Positions 12,401 to 24,400 of a stretch of DNA of 64,000 nt are shown here, piece after piece. Positions within the stretch are counted from its first letter, which is position 1. Each line of letters begins with the position of its first letter. Below the pieces are notes generated by a model. The model saw only the letters and a program-made list of their open reading frames with translations, was not told the DNA's origin and made no database searches. Position numbers and translations under genes: made by a program. Source of the stretch: Symsagittifera roscoffensis (Eukaryota; Xenacoelomorpha; Acoela; Convolutidae); the NCBI RefSeq assembly GCF_963678635.1, contig NC_087065.1, positions 68,264,956 through 68,328,955 of the forward strand, given 5' to 3'.

Positions 12401-15400
12401 TGCTATGCAGTTGACATGCTCAATTTCATGAAAATTCAAATTTAACTACTGGGTGGGTACTAGTTACTACAGTGTAGTTTTAGGCGATTTTTTTTGCATA
12501 ATCAGTTTTTTTTCAGCTGAACTGGTGTCTGTTTAAAGATTGTCGGCCTTGTTTTGGCTTCTTAAGTTCTGTTCAGTTGCTAGTTTGAATTTCAAATGTC
12601 TTGCTTAGCCTGTTTGCCAAGAATTTTTGCTTGATAAAAACAGGTATTATGAAAGTGTATGGGATTGTGTTTTTAGTTTTTTTAGACTTTTTTTGAAAAT
12701 TTTAATACTTTTTGCAAGAAATTTAGTTCCTTTTCAAAAGTTCTTCCACCGATTTTCAAAAAGGGGTATCCATAGAAAGACTGCCTACTTGTTTGTGTGC
12801 CTGCATCTTCCCTAAGCCTTCTTTTCTTTACCCATTTGTCGACAGCCTTCGAAAAAGTCTGTGGGGGAATATTTGACCAATATTTTTTTTCGTTTTCTCA
12901 AAAATTAGCCTACTAAATTTGAGATTTTGGTTGCACTGAATAGAATGGATTTGAAACGCTCCCCTCCATAAGCGTCTCTCAGAATAGTCAAACTTTTGAA
13001 CTTTTTGAACGTTTCTTGAATCTTTTTTGATTTTCCTCGAAAACTATCCTCCCAAACCTGAGGTTGTGGGCTCAATAGAGAGAACGGGTACATGAAATCT
13101 CCCCTGCATTAGCGGCCATTCACAATTTTTTTTTTACAAAAATTATCGTCCTCGTTTTTTTCTAACTTTTATGAATTTTACCAAAAAATACACTCCCATA
13201 TCTGATATTTTGGGTTCAATTCACAGAACGGGTTGTGGGAAGCTCTTTTGAATACGCGACTACGCCCAATTTTTTTTACTTAAAATTGTGGCCCTCGGAT
13301 TTTGAGAATTTACAAAATTTTGATTATTAAGCGTTTTTAAAAATTTTCGAGTTTTTGGATTCCATTGAATGTACATGTTCGTTGAATCTATTCTACATAG
13401 GCGTTTGAATCTATTCTGCTACGCCCAATTCTTTTAAATACAAAGCTATAATTCTCGGAAATGTCCATTTTTTTATTTGTTTTTTTTAAACATTTTGAAT
13501 TTTCTGAAAAACTCTTCTATCAAGTCTAAGAGTTGAAGATTTCAGTCTAAAGAAGCGGTTGCGCGAAGTTTTATTGCAGAAGCGGCTTCTACTTTGTTTT
13601 GTTTGTTAAAGAAAGGTTATTTTTTTGGAAAAGTTCCAAAATCTCAAATAATTTTCTCTTCTTTCTTATTTTTTTAATACAGAAGCTTTTGGACAGTGTC
13701 CAATTTTTGAAATTACGCATTTCGTCCCGCATCATTATAAAATTTTGAAGAAGTGTCAAAAATGTTATCTCTAGGTGTCTTTCCACCGTATATACGAAAA
13801 TTTTGGGCTACCTAGTTTTTTCAACTTTTCTTTTCATTATTTTGTATGATTGTGTTGTATCGCAAGTGGTGCGAAGCTCCGCTTCGTCTCTGTATAAAAA
13901 AAGTATTTATTGAACAGAAATTATTTTTAATTAAATATATTTTGAACAAAATTGATATTTAAAACAATTATTGTTCAACCAAAAAGCATATTAAAAAAAG
14001 TATATTTCAAACAAAAATGATGTTTTTTGGCCCACAAAGATATGGGTTATGATAGTTCATTGCTGTTAGAATTTATTCTCGATTTTTGGATTCTCGATTT
14101 TTGGTTTCGTTTTGGGTAACTATCAATGAATCAAACAAAAGACTAATATATGCTTGTCAGCTGTGCTGGATTGGCAACCAATAATAGCGTGTTGAACTAG
14201 TGAATATTTCGAACTCGAAGGTTCGATGTTGGCTTAAATTGAAAAATTTGTTTGATTTAACTTAAAACTGGCAACTATTATCTCTAGGGGCTAGGTCTGA
14301 GTCGCCGTGTAAGTGAAATCTCTTAAATCAATGCTCATTTTAAAATCTCTGAGTATCTGTGATAAATGTCAAAAATTGGACTGATAACTTATAGCTTCCC
14401 TAGCCTCAAGAAGGCTTTCTTGCCAATTAGCCTATGGAATTTCCCGGAAGGTACCGAAAAGTGAGTATGAATAGTTAAAAGCACTTTCAATTGCGATTTG
14501 TGTTTCATTATTTTTTTGCGTTTTTTATTTTAACGGAGCAATATATCACCTTAAACATGCCATGACACAATTTCATGACGTAATATAAGCGAATACATGC
14601 ATCCATTAGCAGCCTTCAAGGGTTGGGGCAACCATAATCTTTGGCTGATATGATCTGGAGCTGATTTATTAATTTATTCAGATTAATTAAGGTCGTGTTG
14701 ATTTTTGTTAGTTTTTTTGATTTTTGTTAGTTATTTTTGTTAGTTAGGTCGTGTTGATTTTTTCAGGCTCAAACTTAACTTTTTCGCGGTTTGACTTTTG
14801 ATTTCTTTTTAAGTTCAGTTCATTTTTTTGTTAAAAAGAAGGCAAACTGCACTCTAGAACAGAAAAAGTGTAAAGGTCATGAAAAACGTGATCTACTTCT
14901 AGTTTCGAAAAGGGGAATTTAGTTTTCAGATTTCCCAGCGGAATAAAAGTTTTACCTATTCATCCAATTTTCTCAATTTGGATTAATGTAATCAAAAAAG
15001 TATCAAATATAAATTGTGCTAGAAAATCGAAGATCTGTAAGGCCGCCATTTTTTTTTCGCTTTCAAAACTTTAGATTTTAATGGGATTAATTTTATCAAG
15101 AGAGTCAATCATAAAGTATTCTAGAAGTTCAAAGGGCTTTAATGCTTTTTTTCAAAGGTTGATATTTTTCAAAACAAAAAGTCCGTTTTTTTACTGCTTA
15201 GTTGCATTCATTGACTCTTTTCCAACTGTCTGTTGGCTAAGTTGATTAATTTTTTGGTTGAGTCTACACAAGTCTAATGGTTCAATTGCAATCGTGGATA
15301 AAACAGAATCGGTTTGTTGCATCGATAACAAAAATGTATCTTCAAGGAAAATTCTCATCGGCTAGCGAAAACGTAGACGGAGTTCTATACATGCTCTCTC

Positions 15401-18400
15401 AGCTAACGTCGCCCCAAATTGGGCTCTCTGAAACAGACTTCGAGCACCTCTTGTTGCAGAATCAAATAAACGTGACTGAGACTGCAACCTCAGTTGAATC
15501 TGCAGATTTTGTAGACAGTGCTCATAAAGCCGCTCTTGGACGCATTCCACATTCAAAGTCGGACGGATCTATTTCTGCCAAGTTGAAATTGAGTTCATTG
15601 AAGCCATTATCGACTTACAAACGGATTCCGTCACGCGGTATTTTCAATGTGACCAGATATTTAGAATCCAAGATATTACTTGTGTTCCCTAAATATCCCC
15701 CCTCTGATCAAACAAGATCATACACACGTGATCCTTTAGTATAAAAGTGTTTTGTATTTAATCCTAATAGAAACATCGTTTTGCCATCGAAATAATTTGA
15801 AACTGGTGCGTAATTTACCCTAAATTTTAAGCAGTCTGCGTTCACTCCTACCTAATGAAGGATGTGCGATTCGGAGAATTTTAAAAGCAGTTCATTTCCA
15901 GTTCATTGCAGGTTTTTTAGCATTCAAATCTCTGAAATCGATGTATTGCAGTGGTTTATTCGAAACATCGCACATCCGTAACTCTTACTCACATAGCTAA
16001 ATTGTTTAGTGATGTCAGATGATCCAAGGATACCATTTTAATTATTCTTTTTACCTATTTTCCGCTGCATCAGTCATCGATTTTGTGGGAATTACTACGT
16101 TGATATCTGGCGTAAAATCTGTTTTAGCGGCCAGTAGATCAGGTAGTCGAGGCACGTCCCCCCAGACCGCCAGATTGAACATTCTCACCAGTCCGACAGT
16201 GGTGGGATCAGGTCATCAACAGCCTCTTACGGACACTACTAACTCAATGTACACCCCCTTGTCTCAGAGGTCGTCACAGCAGTCCAGAATCGGGGGTCCC
16301 AGTCCAACATCCGGGGTGGGTGCATCCCAAAACAGACGCACTGGCATCCCGAGAAGTCTGAATGCTTCCAGAGAGCACAGTCCCTCTAGTGGATACGGAA
16401 CTAGATCGGTCACCGGAAACAGATCATGTAAATTGAAATACTTAAACATTGCAATAATCAATATTGAACATTGCAATAACATCCTTTGATGTTAATAAGC
16501 ACGATAATCGGTCAAGATCGTTTTATGTAAACAAGCTTTTTTCATGATACCAAGAAAATGAAATTATGAATAGTAAGGCAATTTTTTAAACGTGTTTACT
16601 AAATAAAGATCAGTTGTTTAACCGACTGTCTGTCTCTGTTGAAGCTTTGGGGTCATCAGCCAACAGTCACCACGCGCAACGCTCCCTCCACATGACCCCT
16701 CACAGCGCCAGTAGGTTCCAGAAGATCCAACACGAGCGCCAGAACCCCCAAGGCGCCAATTCGATGCGAATGCTCTCAGACACACCTGAGGCGCGCAAAG
16801 CAATCGAACATGCACTTCTGACTAATAACAGTCCAGGGTCCCACAGGGGAGGGGGAGGCAGGAGTCCCTACTCAGTGAGTGGGGGACGAGTGAGACATGA
16901 GAGTTTTGGAAATGCGTTGAGTGACGATGACAGTGACAGATGTAGTCTGCAGTCATACGACTCCAGATTCGAAGGAAGCTTCGAGGTTCGTTCTTTCAAA
17001 GTTAATGCTGACAATGGTTTTTCAAGCCAACCACGTTAAGAGCGACTGAATTGGGTAATATAGAGTTAAAAGGGTAAAACACTGTAACACATATGAATTG
17101 GTTTCGTTAAATGTCGGTCAATTAGAAGTACTCTCATAGTAAAAAATATATTCTGTGCAGTTTTTCTCGTAACTTTCAGGAATGTGAGTTGAAAGAACTT
17201 CATACCACTCGCTAGGGGCTTTCTTTCAGACAGGGGTGAATTTAGGGGGGGGGGGGGGGGCGTGGGGGCGGATGCTCCTTCGTCAGGGATTCGATCCCCT
17301 CCCGACCCAAAGGGTCCCCCTTTGTACTATTTTCAGAAATCCATATTTGGCGATGGACCCTAAAAATTTTCTAAAGACGTTGTTTGGCGCCAATATATAC
17401 TAATTTTGAGGGTGGGAGCGCGCGCCGAAAAAAAGCGATTTTTTTGGTCAAAGTTTTCCAAAAAGTGCTTAAAAATGCCTTTTAAGGCCGGTTTTTCAAA
17501 ACTTTGCCTGCGGCGCACAAAATTTGGCCGAAACGGTCTTTTTACTGCTTTAGGAGAGCTCGGAAAATCAAATTAGTCCACCTAAAAAAAGGTCGACAAA
17601 ATAAATTTTCAAAATGTTTTTGAAAATCCGCCCCCCCCCCGCCTCAAGAAAATCCTAGATCCGCCCCTGCTTTCAGGTACTTGAAGTAGCGCAAAAAATG
17701 CACCATAAGCCATAAGTTTTTCCCACTCCGTTAGTTGTCTCAACAATCATTAAAAAAAATCGGTATTTAATTTTTAGTGCTTTCCTTTTTTTCAAACTTA
17801 ATTGTGCTTCTATTTTCAATGTAGAATATGGGCGAAGTGTTAGACAAATGTGCTGCCCAGAATTGGTCTGACAGGAAGGAGGGACTGCTGGCACTGCAAC
17901 AGGCACTCCGCTCCAGACAGTGTCAGCTGAACAGAGCCGAGATCAAGAAGGCGTGTGATGTCTTCACCAGAATGTTCGGAGATCCACACGTTAAGGTACT
18001 GTCAGTTCAGATAATCTGCATTGAAAATATCAAACACTTTTTCTGACCATACTCTATCATGATCATTTCGGCGATGCTCAAAAAAGAAACAATGAATAAT
18101 GATAAACTTGGTTTTTCGCGGTTTTGGTTTTTGAAATTCTTTTAACTTCAGTTCATTTCCTTTGTTAAAAGGAAGGGCAACTCCACTATCGAAAAGCAAA
18201 GGTCATGAAAGCGTGATCAGCACTTCCCTCCTCAGGGGTTCGATCTGTCTACCCAAAGGGTCCCCATATTTGGTACTATTAAAAGTCATCCATTTTTGGG
18301 TGACCGACCCTAAACTTTAAGTTTCTTAAAGGCTTCTTCGGCGTCAATATATAATCATTTGAAGGGGAGGGGTAGCGCCCACCGAAAAACCAAAATTTTT

Positions 18401-21400
18401 GGATCAAAATTTTCCAAAAAGTGCCTAAAAACGTGTTTTTTGGCCTGAAGTTTAAAAAAGTGCCTAGCATCAACAGTTTTTGAAAATCAAAGAGTTGTAA
18501 CTTGATACATTTTTTTTCAAGAAGTTTCGGTTTCCTGGAGTTTTTTTCCAACCATCTGTCGGCTATGTTACTTGAATTGATATTAAATTGAATGGTAAAG
18601 CGTTCAATCTGAAAATCTCAGCTAACAACAATGTATACAACGGCTATTTTAATTAAGTCTGAAAAGGTAATTCTATGTCTATATGTCCTTTCATATATGT
18701 TTAATATTAAGCTGAATCGGTTTTCCGTAAGTATATTAATACGTGGCTCATCTGGAAAATCAAAAAAAAATAGACGAAGAATTAAAAAAGAAATGGTACA
18801 GTTTCTTTCAAATTGAAGTTGTTTTTCATGAGTATAGGCATTCTTATATTAGTTGGGCTCTTATCCATCTCAGGTGTATGGGTGGGTAATAGTTATTGGT
18901 TCATTGTTTGAGGGTGATGGTTTGTATGAAGGAAGTGTTGTTACACATTTATTGTTAAATAACCTAGACTTCAAGGGACGAAGTGTTTTACAAACGCCGA
19001 AACAATTATAACGTTGAAATTGCTATCCTTTTTTCTCTGTTTTAATCAGTTTGTGACCTCGTTTGTTTTAATCAATAAGATGTAAGGTGCGTCGTTTGAT
19101 GCTCACCCTACGTATCACTTGCTTCGACTGCAAGAATGAGTCATTGGAGCCAGAAATTATCTTGAAATAAATCATATCACTGAATGGAACAGAAGAAACG
19201 AGCGCTTGTACAAGTAACACAATTTTCCGACCTCAGTTATAGTTATCGTAAAGTCGATGGCTTCGAGAAGTATTTTTTGAGCTATGTATGTCGTTTTGGG
19301 AAACGCAATGGCTGACAATATTTTGCTGAAGTATCTTCTATTCTTTAAAACATCATCTGACTATGTCAATGATGCGTTTTTGAGCGTGTAAAAATAAACG
19401 CATGAGATGCCTGAAAACAGGCTAAATAATGATACTAAAGGCGAGATATTAACAGTTTAGCAACTTTCAATGTCGGTTCGATTCGGTTACTTAATAGGTT
19501 TCAAAACACATGAAAAATTGTAATGATTGTGGAAAAAATCGCAATATTGGAAAATTACAAGTTTGTGACGGCGCCTCAAATTCAGGACTGAGAAATGTCG
19601 GTTATTACTTCTGCTTTGGTTCGGTTCGGTTTTTATTCAGATGGTTTGGTTATTCGGCTCGTTTGGTGAACCACCGATCTCTACTAATGGCGGTATCTCA
19701 AGGGATGGTCGTTGGGCTCGAAAGAGATTTACACGTATTCAAATCATTTTCAAACCGGATCTCACCTAAAAATGTGTAGTTTTTATTACATAATTTTGAA
19801 GATTCGCTTTAATTTAGGTGCTATCGCTGTTGCTGGAGGTTCTGGCAGACTTCGTGTTGACTTACTTCGAGGCACTGAACGATTGGCTGAGTGTGCTGCT
19901 TCCGAAGTTGCTGCAGAAAACAGGCGCTGAGAACCTGTTGAACTCTGGTCTTATGAAGGTCAACAGGTGTCTGGAGATTGTGAGGAGCAACTTCTCTCTT
20001 GACCTGCAGTTTCTCATTCTCATGAAGTACATTGCAGATCAAACACAAACCAAGTCACTCAAGGTACGATCAAAACCTATCAGTTAACAAATTAGGTAAA
20101 AGCAAATGAAAATATTAGCATGACGTATCGTAATTCAAGGAAACGTTGAGTAGCTTTGAAGTAGAAATACAAAAATTTGTTTTCTTGAATTGACAAAAGG
20201 TTGATTTTCTGAATCATGTTGATTTTCTGAATCAGGTTGATTTTCTTGTTTGTTTAACTTAAGCCAAGAATTAGTGTTGGAAGAAAGCTATTCGTTTTGT
20301 GATTTCAGGTCAAATTAGCCCTGCTGAAGTATTTGTTGTCGGTGATTGATGAACTGACCCCGCATGAGTTCGTCAATTCGGCGGACACAAGACAAGCCCT
20401 GCAACTGGTGCTTACGTGGTCAACTGACAAAAACAACGAAATAAGGAGGGTGCGTATCAGAATTAGTGCTAATGCTTTTGTTATTACACAAGCATAGCTT
20501 ATGTGATAGTATGCACTTTTTTTTCAACCTAAGTCGCAAATATTGTTGCGATGCAATTGTTGCGACAAAATGCGTTCATTTTGAAAAAGTTCATTTTGAT
20601 CCAGCTATTAAGTACAGCAAATGCTAAGGATATTAAAACAGACTATTGTATTACAAATAGCACTTTAGCTTCAAGGTACCATGATTCTGTAGCGCAGAGG
20701 TAGGGAAGGAGACCAGCAGCAAAAAAGGGGGTTCGAACGTGGGCAGGGTCGGATGTTTTTATTGAACTTTTTCGTATGCTAGTTAAAATACGTCCGCTCT
20801 ATAAATTGAGGCATGTTAGTTGGTAAATTTATTTTCAAATTGACTGGTACTGCTAATGCGTCATAATTGGATTGCGCCACTTAGCAATTATGCAGACTCA
20901 TAATTGGCGTGCGTTTTCGGTCATATTTTTGCTTGTGTATGCGAAGCTTTGCTCAAGTTAAATTAGCTCAAGTTTGGCGGATTTAGTGTGATCAGCTGGA
21001 TAATAGACTTTATCCCGCTCAATTTAGATATTTTTGGCAACATTAAGCTACTTGTTACACTTCGCTCAGTCAGTAAGTGGTTTTCCACCCTCTTTTGGAA
21101 TCGATGGTGTCCAAATGTGCCGTTGTAATTTGTTTTGCCTCTCGTTGCTAAAATATTCTTTATTTTCCAGAGACTCTCGTTGCTGCCTGAAATGGCCTGC
21201 ATGTTGTTCGTAATCATCACTCGCTAAGTACTAGACTTTTCTCATAATAAATCTCTTTTTTTCATTTCAATTAAATTCGTTTTCAAATGGCAAATATGCA
21301 ATCGCGGGTGCTATATAGGCAGTTCATGTTTGATTTTTTTTTCTCGAGTACGCTCAGCGTTTTTTTGATTTGTCGGTAATTTGTTGGCTGATTTTTGGCT

Positions 21401-24400
21401 CATTGGCTGTCGGATTTAATTTTGTTGCTTATCATCTAATACTTTTTTTCTAATTAGATCTTGTAGTTTTATTTAAGATTGACTAAACTATTAAAAGCAA
21501 TGTTCGAGAAATCAAAAATAACCTCGCAAGACCCTCTTCGATAAAATAGTGAAAAATTTTTGTTTTTGCTTTTATCAGTTGACAATCCGGCTGCTTGGTT
21601 TGCGACAAATTGTACAGATTAGAAAGAAAGTTGAGGGCTCCGTTTAGTTTTCAGCGTTTTGTTAAGTTCTTATGAGCCATAAACTAAATAACTTTATTAT
21701 AGTTTGAATGTAAATTGTTGAAAACTGATTGAAACTTGTGTTTTGTTTTCGGTTTATTATACTATAAAAATTTTGTATAATTCTTCGAAGTAGCTTTTTT
21801 TTTACCCAAGTTGCAAATAAAAGTGCTCATTTGGTGGCGTTTTTGGTATATTTCTAAGCATTGGCAATTTAACTGCATCTGTATCGGGGTAGTTTATTTC
21901 CAACCAATCGTGGCGCAGATGCGAGGACGTTAGACTCGTAATCTACAGATTGGACGGTAAGTTCCTTCGCGTTAAAATTGTATCATTTTGAGAGTCATGA
22001 ACATAGTGAACACTCTTATATAGGTCTTGATGATTTTTTCAGGAAAGTGTTAAAATTTGCTCACGCTCAGTTTTGAGTTTTCGCGGCTTGACTTAAGAAA
22101 ACGTGAATAATATCATTATTAATGTTTTTTTTAGTTAATTTTAGCTCCCGCCACATAAACGCGCACCCAAAACGCTTGAAAATGTAAGAATGAATCAACG
22201 AAAATTTCAGTTTTTTTTAAGTTTATTTTAGGTAATTTAAATTTTAAAAAGATTTTTGGCCATTTGCTCAGCAACCCGCTAAGCTTGTTTTTGCACTTGC
22301 GAGAGCAAGTGCCTTGTAATCGATAACGGGTTTTTTTTTCCATAAACAACTTGTAATTAAAATTGATGTTGCTCATTATCGATTCTTAACAACTTCCTGG
22401 CCCAATCTCACTCGACACGGAGGTAATGCGTTTGCCTTTGCACCCTATGGTGTTGGTTTCATAACCCGGCCGGACGTAGGTTTTTTAGTGTCTGAAAGAA
22501 ATTTTTTTCCAGCAAAAATTAAATAATGACTGTAGTTTGTCGGCTTATGTTTAGTCAGTTTAGTTTCCCCACCACGATTTTTTTTGCGTTGTAAGCAGTT
22601 TTTATTGTAGTCTCAAGTGTCGTTGTTAACTCTTGTAGCTTTTTTTAATTTACCAGCCTGAACTGGTATGTTTTCTGTTAATTGTTTTTTTTTGCATAGA
22701 AATTTTATTCGGCCTGAATAATTTGGCTCATGTTTTGTCGGCTTAATGAATTTATTTTGCATCCTTTCAGGGATAAAAATGATTATTTCTGTTTTGAATA
22801 AATCAATTTGGTTGGTAATATAAAAGTTCAAGTTATTTTATCACTCAAATTTTTCTACAACAGTTTCAATTTGCATTTTTTTTAAATTTTGGAGCAATTG
22901 ATATCAAACCTCGAGTTTTTGGACTAATGACATAGTGATTACTCTTATATAAGTCTTGCAGATTTTTTTTTCAGGAAAAACTCGTAAAATTTGTTCCCGT
23001 TCAGTTTTGATTTTTCGCGGTTTGACTTGTGATTTCTTTTTAAGTTCTGTGCATTTCCATTTTTTAAAGGAAGGCAAACTCCACTATCGAACAGCAAAGT
23101 GTAGAGGTCACGAAAAACGTGATCGACTTCTGATTTTGAAAATGAAATTAGTTATCAGATTTCCCAGCAAAATAAAAGTTTTACGTATTGATCCAGCTTT
23201 CTCAAATTGGGTTAATTTTAGCAAAAAAGTGTCCATCATAAATTGTGGTACAAAATCAAATAGTTTTAAGGCCATCTTTTTTTTCAAAATTTTTCAAAAC
23301 AGTTGAAGACTCCTGAAAAGGCCGTTTTTTTTCAGTTTTATTGCGTTCATAACTCTTTTCCAACTGTTAGTTGGCTATGTTTGGCTTAGTAAACGCTCGG
23401 AAAACACAAAAAATTTGTTTATGGCTAGTGGTTGTTGTTTGCGTCTCTTTCTTCTGAGATTGAATTATTCGTATTTCCAAAAAAATGTTGATTTTTTCTA
23501 AAATTTTTTCGGCTTAGTTATTTCCATCTTACTGTCTAATTGATAGCTTGCATTGCTGCGTTTTCGTTGTATCGTAAGTGATGCGAACCTCCACTTTCGT
23601 TCTCTGTATATTGTTCCGCTCACCCTTTATAGGGGTGGGAAAGAAATTTCAATTAGGAAATGTTTTTTGCCCGATTTTGACTACCCTCACCGAAAGCTCT
23701 TATGGGGCTTCCTTTTTGAATTCTTGCATCTTCATTTTCTTCCTTGTGGTCGGAATTTTCTGTACTACTTGCTCAGCATTCGGCTATTCATGTTTATTAC
23801 CCTGCGATGAGCAAGGGTTTTGCAAGCGGATACCGGACTTTTTTCCCCGTATACAACTTGTTCACAGAATCTTCACTTCTAGTGGATCCCTTTTAGTGGG
23901 TTTTTCATCTGACATGCTCAATTTCTTGAAAATTCAATCAAAAACACGATCTTTTAGCTATTATTCAGTTCAAATCCGTTTCAGGATGTAATTATCTATT
24001 CAAAAAATATCTCTCTATTTTTTTCGGGTCCCTGTTTTTGTAGTTCTGTCGGTTCAATTTCCGTTTTTTGAACGCTATTTTTTATCTGGTAAGGATGTTA
24101 ATTGGCTTAATTTTTCAAGCATGGGTTTTTTTCTAATTTGAACAGTTTTTATATAACACATTTGTAAATTTACCATGTCTGATTTTGAGTTTTTTTATTT
24201 TTCCTTTTTTTCAAATATTCAAACAGTTTCAGTTTCTGCTATATAGATTAGACAACTTATTTTGAGTAATTTTGAGAGCAAAATATATCCGCTTGGGATT
24301 ATGTGTTTCAGCTTGGATAGGTCGAAGAAACTTCTAAGTAAATAGGAATTTTTTATGACAACAGTTTTGTTTTCGTCGCAACAGGTGTCGACCCAAAGTT

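Larger units (their letters stand above)
12200..15262 (+). other. CLASP intron segment rich in diverged tandem repeats
   Basis: About 12225-12350 has a short duplicated cgaacaaaaatgatattta block and a segment also found at about 37630. About 12850-13800 is a diverged tandem array (annotated). A family C hairpin motif lies at 13856-13888 and a family A copy at 14700-15245. A B-box-like ggttcgatgttgg is present near 14220. Confidence 0.6.

Noticed and set aside
22956-23306. 116-codon plus-strand ORF
   Set aside because: Lies entirely within a family A repeat whose other copies do not keep the frame open.
23578-23991. 137-codon plus-strand ORF rich in Phe/Leu
   Set aside because: AT-rich sequence over family C/D repeat pieces; no splice, homology or composition support.
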